Under the pieces are notes generated by a model. The model did not search any database. It was not told where the DNA came from and saw nothing but the letters and a program-made list of their open reading frames with translations. Shown in pieces: positions 33,670 to 44,088 of a stretch of 64,000 nucleotides of DNA. The translations under genes and the position numbers were made by a program. The DNA comes from Paraphoma chrysanthemicola. Lineage: Eukaryota; Ascomycota; Dothideomycetes; Pleosporales; Phaeosphaeriaceae. The DNA lies in NCBI GenBank assembly GCA_020744225.1, contig JAGMWG010000022.1:372001-436000 (forward strand). Direction: 5' to 3'. How positions within the stretch are numbered: the stretch's first letter is position 1; each line of letters opens with the position of its first letter.

Positions 33670-35776
33670 CTATATACAGCCTCGTTGCAGGAAGCGCACT
33701 GGAATATCCACAACCTTGCTCCGCAAATACTCGGCTATCCCCTTGCCAAGTCCGTCGATCCGTGAGCTGCTCGCAATCCCCCCGTCCAGGAAATCGAGTA
33801 CCCGGCTGCAATAGTAAGTGAAAAGCCTTGCTCGTCATAATTACATCCACTTACAAATGGACAGCGAGAATGTTCGGAAACTCGCATCGCTCAGCCCTAG
33901 CCTCGTCCTTCCAGTCGTCCTCGAACAATGCCCGTAATCGCTCGACTGTCAGGAAGCTTTGGAGCCAAGGGTACTCATCAGCATGTCTCACGAAAAAGCC
34001 GACATTGGAATTGTTTCCTTTGTCACCAGACCTCGCGTGTACGATTGCACCTAGTGGGGCTTTCGATGTTAGTCCGAATGATTTCAGATCTACTGGAGAT
34101 GCTGTCTCGTAGGACGGTCGCAGTTGTGGATACTCAGCGGTCACGGGTGGAGGCGGAGCATATATGATAGTTTCGTCGTCGAGCACCACTCTATGGTCGA
34201 TCCGCGCGACCGGCATAGTGGTTGGGAATATCTCCATGAAGGGTTTCGGATCCAATGTGCGGAAGTCCAGATTCATGTGATAACCTGCAAACCCCAGCAT
34301 TAGTATCTACAAGCAAAGCGCTTTTCATCTAAAGGTGTGATGTACCGGGATAACTTTGCATTCGCAGTGAGTAAATGGGTATCCGAAATTTGCTCGCGGC
34401 AATATCTTCTTTTCTCCGAGCCTGAGCGAAGACGCGCAACATGGCCGTCCCTGCTGCCTGAGACTTTGGATCAAGTTGCTGCCCTCCATACAACTCCATG
34501 GAAAGCTTGCTGAATTGGTTGCCTTGGAAAATGTTCGTCAATTGCCGCTTCATCATCTCCGCCTTCTCTGAGATATCAAGGCCATTTAGATAGTACACAG
34601 TCTCCGCTTGGTATCCTCCTGGAGCTGCGATCATGACTTTGGTGGTGGCTGGTGGCGGATAGCCTCTTACTCCACTAACTAGGACTTCTCGGTGCGGCTG
34701 ATCCGTAGCTGTGATTTCGACAGTGCGTATATCGGCGACTACATCTGTATTGAGATACATTTCGCCTTGGAGCTCGTACAATAATTGTGCTTTCACATTG
34801 TCTTCGGTGACTTTGCCGCCGAGATCTTCTTGCTTGGTTATGTAGCACGATCCGTCGGGCAATATTTCGGCGATTGGGAACCCGATGTCGACGAGATCTG
34901 GGAGAAGGTCCTTGAAGCCGGAGAAATTTGCGCCGCACACGTAGGGGCCGCATTCGATCAGATCTGGCTACAATGTCAGTACTAGATGATCTGAATATAT
35001 CGAATGATTTCGACATACGGCCTGCGATTAGAGCTCCAGCCAATTCGTCGTACGAGTCCTGGCTCCAGCCATGCCACCACGCTGCTGCACCAATCTGTAA
35101 TCAAGCCAAGTCAGCTAATCTTCAGCAAAGAAAACTTTCAGCACGATAACAAGCAACTTCACGCGTAACATACCACCGGCGACGCATCCGTCACTCTTCC
35201 ACACAACACAATATCCGCCCCGCTCTTCAACGCCTCGACGATCCCCCAAGCACCAATATACGCCACCGCACTCGCAGGCTCCTCGACCCCCTTCGCCCAC
35301 GCCGCCAATCCCTGATCCGCATTATCAAGATGCCCAAATTCTCCCTCACGCTTTTCTGCACTCCCTCGTACCCACTGCACAACCTGCTCTGTAACATCAT
35401 CTCCCAAAACCGCCGCAACTTTAACCCCAGCATACCCCTTCCGAACACACATCTCCCGCACCCGCTCCCTCAGCGCCTCCGTATTCAGCGCCCCGGCATT
35501 GGTAATCACGCGAATCCCTTTTGCGACAATCACATCGATGCTTTCTTCTAATTGGTCCAAGAACCCGGATTCGTAGCCGAGCGAAGGGTCAGCGGCTTTG
35601 GCGATCGCGTTCCATGCGATGTTCATCTCGGATAACCAGTCGCCGGTGATGAAGTCGACGGAGGTGGATTGGGCCATTCGGAGCATGGCGTGTGGGGCGT
35701 CGCCGGTTGCGCCGGAGACATTGGCGATGCGTGGACCGCGGAGGAGAGAATGGGGGAGGGGCTGGTGTTTTGTCAT
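33670..35776 (-). CDS. AtuA-family (DUF1446) protein, acyclic terpene utilisation-like
   Basis: Five exons on the minus strand: 35776-35174, 35094-35019, 34963-34346, 34284-33855 and 33805-33670, giving 620 residues. The N-terminal domain has 'VSGATGDAPHAMLRM', 'DFITGDWLSE', 'LCGRVTDAS', 'IGAAAWWHGW', 'AGALIAGHLIECG' and 'CGANFSGF', all typical of AtuA/DUF1446. The C-terminal part has 'HARSGDKGNNSNVGFFVR', the signature of the AtuA ferredoxin-fold region. In Pseudomonas, AtuA belongs to the citronellol/geraniol catabolic locus but its reaction is not known. Fungal members are common and uncharacterised. Unlike some fungal homologues it is not fused to a carboxylase domain. Only 129 bp separate its 3' end from the convergent regulator gene. 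A symporter gene lies upstream on the same strand, suggesting shared use in uptake and breakdown of an organic acid or terpenoid. Confidence 0.9.
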
Positions 35777-36645
35777 TGTTATGGCGAATCGGTTGGTAGC
35801 AGTGGTGGTGGTTGATGGCGATGTTTGTTAATTGTGGTGGTGTTTGATGTGGGTTTTGTTCGAGTGCGTAATCTTTCGCTGCCGTTGGAGATGGGACAGA
35901 TGGGTGACTTAGCCAAATCTATATATTCATGTATGGCGTGAAGGAAACTCAAAATACTGTACGTGGGAGGTTTTGAACATGTGAGCTCATTTGAAGTAAC
36001 ATAGCCTTGATATTACTCCGACGTAAGCCACTCTTATGTGCTAGAACCACTTACCCGCAGCCCTGGAGGCGGCCGGAAAAGTAGACTTTGAGCCGCATTT
36101 TGTTTGCTGCTGATCGACGCGCGTGTAATCTCCGTACTCCGATGGGGAATCTTGCGTAGATCCGGTTGTGTGTCGTCGGTGTGGCTGCGCCGAGCTGGCT
36201 TGTCGCTCGACAAGGTGGACGGTTCGGTGCCTCAACGCCGAGCAAGGCGCGCCACGGTGGATCGGCAATTGATTCGGCCTGTACCCAGCCTAATTTACAT
36301 GGACATTACGTTCGTACGTATGGATACTGCATCAAATATATCGAAGTTCAATGCAAATATCGATACTGTTTCGAGGAGATTATTGTACGTATTTGTGCGC
36401 CGAGTTTGGGTATATGTGGAGATGGCCTTTGTGTAATTTTGTATGCGTGACATGTATTGTTGTGGATCTTTTCGTAGTAGTAGCGTATGTGCGCTTTCTG
36501 CACAGATGCATTGTATACGACAGTGTTGTAATAGCATAGAAGGAAGTCTCGAGTTTACATATCCAATACTAAATAAGAGCTTGTAACTACCGTGCACAAT
36601 TACACAATAGTATCCTCAAGCCCAAGGTCCCGCAAAGACACTTCA
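35777..36645. other. intergenic region, promoter of the AtuA-family gene
   Basis: About 870 bp between two minus-strand genes. It includes the AtuA gene promoter and the MFS gene terminator. Short frames on both strands lack any domain. I see nothing else. Confidence 0.45.
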
Positions 36646-38307
36646 TCAGTAAGCAAAGAACATGGTCGTCTCCGAATCCCTGCTCCTGATCTTCCTATTC
36701 TCCCGAACCAACATCCATCGCATGAACCACGCTCCTGCAGCGCAGGCAAGCGCCATACCAGCACTCATCGACAAGGGGAACACGAAGCGTGGCTCTGACC
36801 ATTCTGGCCAGATATACTACATTAAAGTTAGCGTTGTGTTATTAGATGAGTGTGAATGCATTGTAATTACCGGTGTCCAAATCAAACTGAGCGTAGCGGC
36901 AACATTCGCAATAGCCAGCGCCGCGGCCTTCTTCTCCCTCGTCTGTCCGCACGAAGACGATACCCACCCCAGGATAATCGAGTTGACGCCATATGTGCCA
37001 ATAGTGAATACGCACATGGCAAAGTACCGCGCACCGACATTCATAGTCGCGCAACCGAGGACGAATCCAAAGATCGCAACGCCCTTGGCAATCGTAATAT
37101 GCCACGTGCGCTCATTGAAGTGTCCGGAAGACATCGCCCACGCGACGGAGAAGATCCCTGCGATGAGGTACGGCGGACATGTCAGCACCAGAGTGATACT
37201 CTGCGAGAAACCTAAAGTATTGACGATTGTCGGCATGAAGTTCTTGAACCCATTGGTCGCAATGTGGAGGTGTTGCATGAAGACGAAGACCCAGACTTTC
37301 GGGTCACGAAGAGCTTCTTTGAGACCGGTGAACATAGATACATCGGCCGAGTGCCCGACGGTATCTTTGGCGACGCGAGAATGAGCTAGTTGGCGTTCTT
37401 CGGGACTTAGCCACCATGTTGTAAGAGGCTCGTCAGGGAGGATGAAGCAGGCCGCCACGGCGATGACGAATGTGGCGATGCCTTGGATGATGAAGAGCCA
37501 GCGCCAGCCTTTGATACCGTGGACGCCGTCGAGCTTGAAGACGCCGAGGGCGATGAGACCAGCGAAGGACGACGCTAGGATGTTGCCAGAGTATAGAATG
37601 CTGATTCTGGTGGCGATTTCTTTGCGCGTGTAAAAGATGCTCACTGAATATTGGTCAGTAAGTATTCACTACATGACAAAACGAGACCACATACAAAGGT
37701 AGAGTGCTCCGGGATAGTAAGGTGCTTCGACTACACCAAGGAAGAACCGGGTCAGAATAATGCCCGTGTAGTTATGCGTGATGGCAGTGAGCCCACTGAC
37801 TACTGCCCAGCCCATCATACAGATGCCCATGTACCACGATGGCCGTACCCTGGTGATGATCATGTTTGATGGGATCTGTCCGAGGATGTATCCTACAAAC
37901 AGGATGGATATAGAGGTACTGTATTGCGCGCTGGTAAGACCGAGATCCTTCTGAAAGCCGTTGAGTCGAGCGAGAGTGATGGCATTGCGGTCAAGATAGT
38001 TCAACCAGTACATGAGCCATAACATCGGCTGTGATGCTCCATTAGTTCGTGTCCAAGGCTGAACCTCTCACCCATGCAAGGTGAGATGTAGTGAGGAACT
38101 GACCATGATCCAAATGTCCAGCTTCTTGACAAGCCTCTTCTCCTCTGGCGTTGTCTTCGCCACTGCACCTGAGTAGTCCGCCTTGACCTGAACCTTCTCC
38201 TCATACTCCTTGTGCATGGCCGCAGACTTTTCGTCAAGGAGTTCTACATTGTTGACCGGCATTGATGCGTTGGTATCCTGCATAGCTTGAGTTTGCTGCG
38301 ACGCCAT
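36646..38307 (-). CDS. MFS transporter, anion:cation symporter (Dal5/TNA1-like) family
   Basis: Four exons on the minus strand: 38307-38104, 38028-37695, 37643-36871 and 36816-36646, giving 493 residues. After a ~65-residue cytosolic N-terminus comes 'KKLDIWIMPMLWLMYWLNYLDRNA', the helix-1 signature of fungal anion:cation symporters. Next are 'GFQKDLGLTSAQYS', 'FVGYILGQIPSNMIITRVRPSWY', a helix with 'TRFFLGVVEAPYYPGALYL', and 'FYTRKEIATRISILYSGN'. About twelve membrane helices can be drawn. The family takes up carboxylates, vitamins, allantoate or similar anions with protons. The exact substrate is unknown; the adjacent AtuA-family and Zn2Cys6 genes hint at an organic acid. A TATATTATAAG-like element on the minus strand lies about 90-100 bp before the ATG. 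The last exon encodes the final helix and a basic tail. Confidence 0.93.
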
Positions 38308-39736
38308 GACAATCTCGGGTGAGTATCCACGACGAACGTGGGAAAGCAAGAGGGAAAGTTCGTGAAGCAGGCCCTGGCTTTCGGAAGCGACGATGCCTTA
38401 TAATATAGTATTCAGTGCCCCGAGCGATTGGTTTTTCTCCGCACGAACTGTGCCCCAGAATCTGGGGTCGACATCCTGTATGCTAAGACGTGGAGACGCG
38501 AGACGAGAGTGGACTCGGTCGACGGCGCCGAACACCGAAGCAGGGTATTCATGACTCAGACCTCAGGCGCCAGCCGGTTTCTTGAGTATAGTCGGCAAAC
38601 CTACCTGCTCTGGTACATCAGGAATGTAGATAAAGACTCGCGAGTATTCCATCGGCAGCACTTTCAAATGTAGAGATCTCACTTCGTTGCCAGTGAGATT
38701 CCGTGGTCGGCTCGATCGAGCTGGAGGCGTGGCCATTAGGCTACTCTTGTTTACGATGCTCATTACGCTTCTCTTCAAGAGCATCACCATGCGTTGCCAT
38801 TGGCTTCTTTTCCACAGAGACAATTTTCGGAGTACCAATTTCCCGATCGCTTAGAGAAGCGAACAGCCACCCGGAATTTTGCCGACTGTACCCGAGGATT
38901 ACACATCGGCTAGTCTTCTCCCGAACAACCTGCCGGGTCAGGCTCATATCTTCACAACCATGTGGGATTGTTGTCCAGATACGGACATGCGCAATCGTAA
39001 AGAAGAAGCAAAGCGATTGGACGGATTTCGGTATTTGTCTTTGTTCCGCCGCCTAGACACAGAAGAAACGCCGAGCATTCGTCAGAGCGTGGCTGGGTAA
39101 AGTGCTAGTGCGCCTCCCCAATAAGCAGCGCTTTCAACTTTCAAGAACGCAACACTATTGAAGGTGATGAGATATGAGTCGCTTGAGAGCAGTATCTCGA
39201 CTACACTGAATTGAGAAGCTATAATTGAAGGATCGTCCTCTTAGCTGTCATGGTTAGACGTCGCGATGAAGTTTTCAATTTTCCAACTTCTGAAGTTCCT
39301 GAAGAGTAGTCCAAGCCAAGTTAGGACGAGAAGTGGAGCCAAGGTGTTATCGCTGGCTTATTGGGAGGCGCGATCTATTGGCAGGCCGCGTTAGCATGGC
39401 TGGAGAGGCGCAAGAAGGCAGGGGTTCCAGTGATGGGGTCATCGAATGCGCTTGCGGGGAAACGACACCGAGTTGCCAATGCTGCACAGCCCACGGAAAT
39501 AACCTTAAGACACACTACCCACCCTGCGCCCACGCGCTTTTGACATTTTGGCACTTTGACATTGAACTTCTCGAAAACCTACATAAACGTCATACTTCAA
39601 AAATCGTGAAAAGAAGGAATTACGACGGTACACACGGCGCATCGATCTTGGAACCGGGTGCCGCCTCTTCCGGAGACTAAGTCGAAGTCATATCGATAAC
39701 GTATCGCGAAGATCGTCATCCCACGACCACAACGCG
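38308..39736. other. divergent intergenic region, no supported gene
   Basis: This holds the promoters of the transporter gene (-) and the RING gene (+). A 117-codon plus frame at 38703-39056 and a 115-codon plus frame at 39333-39680 have no domain. I see no RNA gene or repeat. Confidence 0.4.
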
Positions 39737-40886
39737 ATGCCCGCGATATCTAGCCAGGATGGCTGGACAATGGAGTTGGAGCGACGGGAGTGGAAAAATA
39801 CAGTCGGACAAAGCGGCATGACGCCGACCGCATTTGCATTCTTGATTCCCGTATTCGTAGTCGTGGTGTTCTGCCCATTGTAAGTCTTACCGAGGCTCGG
39901 AATCACCAGGATTCAAGACTGATATGAACCGCGCGCAGTTTATGTGTATTCTGCATTCGAAGACGACAACGCACACTCCCTCCGGTGCGAGTCAGACCGC
40001 AGAAGAAACCGTCCCTGCGGCGCGAAGAAGCGAGACAGCGGCTGGCGCTTGTGACGGATGTCGTGGGTGCGACGGAGGAGCGGAAGAAAGAGGCGGATGC
40101 TGTTGAGAGGAAAGAAGATGTTGCAGACACAGCTTCGGTGTCGGAACGAGAATGGTACGAATATCCTGTCAAGCGTCAGCATCAAGCGAGAAACGACTAA
40201 CATAAGAACACAGCGCGATATGTCTATGCTCTCTCCACGCCCCCTCACCACCCGAACCAGCACTCATAACCTCACAATCCACAATCGATGAGGCCGCCCT
40301 TCCACCTCCACAACCCACCACAGCCACAGCCACAACAACTCCTACCACCACCACCGCCGATCCAGCCGCCGCCGACGCATCCATCATCCCTCCCGACCCC
40401 AGCATTCTCAAACTCCACATCTGCGCCCACGAATTCCACGCCTCATGCCTCGTCTCCTGGTTCGTCCTGCGCAAAACAACCTGCCCCATCTGCCGCGCCG
40501 CATACATCAGCAAAGAAGACTTCGCCGCCTACGAAGACGAAGAAGCCGAAGCCGTCGGCGCGACTACCGGGGTCGAGCAAATGGGTGTCGTGGACCCGCC
40601 GGTGATTGTAGGCAGACATGTCATTGGCGTACCGGGCGGATTTACGGGCGAGGGAAGGAGGATCAGAGCGCCGGGGGCGGAGGGGAGAGTGAGCAATTGG
40701 CGGTATTTTTGGAGGGGCGAGGGAGTCTGGGGTGGGAGGAGAGAGGCGGGTCAGGCGCAGACGCAGGCGCAAGGGCAGAGCGGAGAGCAACCGCAGACGC
40801 CGACGCCGGGGGTAGTGGAAGAAGGTGGCGTGGCGAGACAACAGCCGCAGTCGACGTGGAGGAGGATGATTGTGCAGGGAATGTGA
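39737..40886 (+). CDS. membrane-anchored RING-H2 finger protein (likely E3 ligase)
   Basis: Three exons: 39737-39879, 39939-40154 and 40214-40886 (two 59-nt introns), giving 343 residues. A single membrane helix lies at about residues 31-50 ('TAFAFLIPVFVVVVFCPF'), followed by an Arg-rich cytosolic segment and a charged helix ('REEARQRLALVTDVV'). The RING-H2 domain begins with CAIC; the first Cys codon is split by intron 2. It ends with 'CAHEFHASCLVSWF' and 'CPIC', giving C-X2-C ... C-X1-H-X2-H-X2-C ... C-X2-C. RING-H2 proteins of this shape recruit E2 enzymes to ubiquitinate membrane or soluble targets. Between the second and third ligands is a 66-residue Pro/Thr/Ala-rich insertion, much longer than the usual 9-39. 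The C-terminus is Gly/Gln-rich and probably disordered. Confidence 0.88.
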
Positions 40887-41253
40887 ATATGAAGAAATGA
40901 TGTAGATGTGCAAATGATACCCATTTTATAACGAGTATGAGAAGTTGGTTGATCTTCGACTGGCGAACTTACGAATTAGTGGAATGCTGCGTGAGGTTGA
41001 TAGACTTGCGTAGAAATATAACTCGTCGATCCATCAAAGGCCTTCTGGTTGAAGACGATAGGGCGACTAACCTCTTACAGTGATCTATCAAAGGGAGATA
41101 AAACATGCTATTCTTCTTGCGCTTCATACAAAAAATCTACCCAACCTTCTCACCACAAAACTCCCTAAAATCCCTTCGACCTAGTCCGCCCAGCTCCATT
41201 CGGTTTCAACCCACCCATCAATCATCCCATCCCAATCCAATCCGGGTACCACT
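40887..41253. other. convergent intergenic region
   Basis: Spacer between the RING gene (+) and the hydrolase gene (-). It is AT-rich around 40960-41110 and presumably holds both polyadenylation regions. No gene is seen. Confidence 0.5.
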
Positions 41254-42273
41254 TCATCCCAACCACTTCCCCTCCACCCACGCCAATCCATCTCTCAACC
41301 ACTTCTCCTCACTCTCCTTCGCCGCGATATCAAACCCATGCTCCATGCCCTCTCTAATATCCAACCTAACCTCATTCCCCATCCCCTTCTCCTTCCACTT
41401 CTGCACTAACGCTTTCGAATCCTCGATACTCACTGCCGTGTCTGCATCGCCGTGGATGATCCACGTCGGCGGCGCCCAAGTTTTGTCGTCGATGAGATGT
41501 AATGGCCACAACTTGTCATCGTCGCCGAAAAACTCTGTATACCGACCGAATGCGGAGAGGGCGTAGGAGAGCATCATCCGGTCTGGCGGCTTTGCGCTCG
41601 AAATCACTGTGTCGGCTGCAATGGAACGGATATGATGATCTATGATGTCCGGCCCAGGTGCCGGTTGGTTCAAATACTCATCCACCTTTCCGCGCCTCAA
41701 ATACCACGTCATAGGATACTGCGCCAGCACCGCCTTGATTTTACCTTCTGGCTGTGTCAGGGCACTCATGAGCGCCATGTAGCCGCCTGCGGAATCGCCA
41801 GAAACCAGGACTTTGTCGTAATCCAGCTCCACATCACGGGATTGCGAAGCGAGATATTTAGAGACGTTGCCATCGTGGAACCAAGTCCAGAAATCCGCTA
41901 AATCGGTTACGATATCGGATCCGGTGTGTTCTGGCACAAGTCGGTAGTTTGGGAGAATGGTGATCGCGGATGTGCGGTGGATATAGGGGATCCAGAAGGC
42001 GGCGATCCAGTCTGGGTGGAGACAGTCGCCGGTTACCTGTGAAATCACATTAATACATCTTTCAGATACAATTATATAGCACGTTTGTGGTTGCTGACTT
42101 ACTAAACCGCCGCCATGGAATTTGACGATCAGCGGATGTTTTCCTGGCTTCAAGTCTTTGGGAACAAGGATTCCGACTTCGATTTTGTGGGTCCCGATTG
42201 TCTTGTAGGATGTGCGATATACGTCGAAAGTGTCGAAGCGTGTGGCTGCGGTTGTTTCGTCAAGTGGAGCCAT
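41254..42273 (-). CDS. alpha/beta-hydrolase, HSL-type (esterase/lipase-like)
   Basis: Two exons on the minus strand, 42273-42103 and 42036-41254, give 317 residues. The 66-nt intron is in frame and free of stops, so an unspliced reading would insert 22 residues right after the oxyanion loop. The GTAAGT donor, the CAG acceptor and the smooth 'FHGGGLVTGD' joined sequence favour splicing. The start is the ATG at 42273; the frame extends upstream only through a TTG codon. Key motifs are HGGG (oxyanion hole), GDSAGG (nucleophile Ser), 'HGDADTAVS' (catalytic Asp region) and 'GMEHGFD' (catalytic His). This is the hormone-sensitive-lipase-like group (PF07859 type), which hydrolyses short acyl or lactone esters. 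No signal peptide is visible. It lies next to and on the same strand as the aldolase gene; a lactonase role for a sugar-acid route is conceivable but unproven. Confidence 0.88.
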   Translation of the reverse strand: MAPLDETTAATRFDTFDVYRTSYKTIGTHKIEVGILVPKDLKPGKHPLIVKFHGGGLVSQQPQTCYIIVSERCINVISQVTGDCLHPDWIAAFWIPYIHRTSAITILPNYRLVPEHTGSDIVTDLADFWTWFHDGNVSKYLASQSRDVELDYDKVLVSGDSAGGYMALMSALTQPEGKIKAVLAQYPMTWYLRRGKVDEYLNQPAPGPDIIDHHIRSIAADTVISSAKPPDRMMLSYALSAFGRYTEFFGDDDKLWPLHLIDDKTWAPPTWIIHGDADTAVSIEDSKALVQKWKEKGMGNEVRLDIREGMEHGFDIAAKESEEKWLRDGLAWVEGKWLG

Positions 42274-42575
42274 CGCTACATGCAGGTTACTCAAGATGTG
42301 TTTGGAGCAGGGTACCTGAGAGGCTTGGATGGCTTCGAAGTTGCTGGGGGTGAGTGCGGGGTAACTTTGAGATATTGTAGGAACTGCAGAAGCGAGTTGT
42401 CACTGGGGCGTTTGTCAGCACGTTTGGTCTAGTTTTGATGTTTGTGGCAGTCACGATGCACTGAAGTGGTGACGGATCGACCGGGTGCACAATCGCAATA
42501 ATCATGCATTTCGCTGCGAATTTCGAATACTTCAGTAATTGATTATTGCTCTGTCAATCATGATGAGCAATGTAA
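42274..42575. other. intergenic spacer before the hydrolase gene
   Basis: About 300 bp separate the hydrolase start (-) from the aldolase stop (-). It should contain the hydrolase promoter. I see no clear box or gene. Confidence 0.45.
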
Positions 42576-43611
42576 TCACCTAAAATCCTTCTCGCTCAGC
42601 GAGTCCTCAGTCTTCTGTATCCTTTCCCAGACCTCGCTCCACTTCTCCCATTCACCCTCGGGCAGCTTGCCCTTGATGGGCAGTCGGCCGCCCTCCAACG
42701 TACCATATCCGGTAACACGCTTCACGGCCTCCTTGATTCCCACAATGCCATACTTGCCAATGAATTCCTCCGTTGTGCTTACAGTGTACTGCAGCTCCTT
42801 GATCTTCTTCAGATTCTCGTCGCTGATTGGCCGTGTCTCCGCTAGCTTCATGAGCGTGGTCACCGTCTTGGGGTATATCGCTGCAAGTCCATCGATGACA
42901 CCCGCGGCGTCGAAGAAGACGATTGGACCGAGTTGCTGTCCTAGACCGGAGTACACCTTGAACTTGTTGTGGTCAATCTTGGGATCAAGCGAGACTTGGT
43001 TGTGCCATGAGACGACCGCATGTGACATTTTGCAGCCTACAATGTTCGGGTGCTGAGCGAGGATGCGGTACGATTCGGGTGTGACCAGGACGCCGTTTGT
43101 GACGCCGGGGTAATTGTAGCTGATCCAATCAGTAAGAGCACCACTACTTCACACTCACAAACACTTACATGAGCACTGGGAGAGGGCTCTTGTCCGCAAC
43201 CACCGTGTACCACTCCCGGATACCCTCCTGGCTCGCTGCTGCGCCAAAGTACCCTGGCGCAAGCACCAGTCCCCATTGTGCACCAGCCTTCTTGAAGTCC
43301 TCAAGCCACTCAAGTGTCTCGTCCACGCTGTTGATCAGCGTTCCTGCCATGATCGGATAATCAGGGAAGCCCGCATCGGTCAGGCCCTTGCGCACTCCTG
43401 ATACCAAGTCGATGCGCTCCTGTCGCGACATGTGGATGGCTTCGCCGGTAGAGCCCAACAACACGAGGCCGCGCACGCCATTTTTGGCGAGGAAGACGGA
43501 GTGTTGGATCTGCGTTTCGACATCGACGGCGGCCTGGAGAGTCGAGGGCGATGCGGGTTTGAAGAAAGTTGGGACGGGGACGAAGACGCCCGTTGGTGGG
43601 GATGAAGTCAT
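42576..43611 (-). CDS. DapA-family aldolase (2-keto-3-deoxy sugar-acid aldolase-like)
   Basis: Two exons on the minus strand, 43611-43169 and 43119-42576 (49-nt intron), give 328 residues. The fold family (dihydrodipicolinate synthase/N-acetylneuraminate lyase) is shown by 'LGSTGEA' near residue 54, 'YNYP' with the catalytic Tyr151, and 'VGCKMSH' with the Schiff-base Lys178. The family cleaves or condenses pyruvate with aldehydes. In fungi, relatives include the L-threo-3-deoxy-hexulosonate aldolase of galacturonate breakdown (GaaC type). The gene is divergent from a D-galactonate dehydratase gene that shares its 477-bp promoter region. The dehydratase product, 2-keto-3-deoxygalactonate, is a likely substrate, giving pyruvate and glyceraldehyde. 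The pairing is inference; a stand-alone role cannot be excluded. Confidence 0.9.
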
Positions 43612-44088
43612 GTTTGTGGCTGGTGCGGGGAACTTCTTGTGATGTTGTTGCTTCGTTTTGACTCTTTCTTGACTTCACAATGACTATTGCAAAGATTTCA
43701 TTCACGCTTCTGCCCGCGAAGGCGATTCGCAATTCTTAACGCAACTGCCGTTCGTCACAATTCGGCGTCAATTACCCCAGTCCCCGAGTCTAGACAGCCC
43801 GTGACAACCCACTGTGGAGCGTCGCTGACCCCGCGCCGAGGTCGGGTTACCCGCACAGGAACACCGACCACTCCGATTCGTCTGTCGGCGTATGAGATCG
43901 TCTTTGGCGGGCATGGCAGTCGAACATAGTATGACTTGTTCTCACGATGTTGAGCATGCCACCCGACACAATTTTGTCATTGGCGAAGACTTTTGGAAGA
44001 GGTAGCTGAGGGCCATTACGCACACGGTGATAGAATTGGAACCGAGCGACATTCATCCAAGTTATACCATTCCGCGACACTGATAGCT
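43612..44088. promoter_or_regulatory. shared divergent promoter of aldolase and galactonate dehydratase genes
   Basis: This 477-bp region separates the start codons of two divergently transcribed genes whose products fit consecutive pathway steps. It is short enough for a common activator. Several CGG triplets are present, as Zn2Cys6 regulators prefer, but I cannot single out an operator by eye. A short plus-strand frame overlapping it (43687-43929) has no domain. Confidence 0.5.

Noticed and set aside
42037..42102. Treating the hydrolase as an intronless 346-residue protein.
   Set aside because: The interval has a canonical donor and acceptor and its translation has no family resemblance, while the spliced form gives a continuous HGGG-to-GD region. 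The upstream start in that reading is also a TTG codon.
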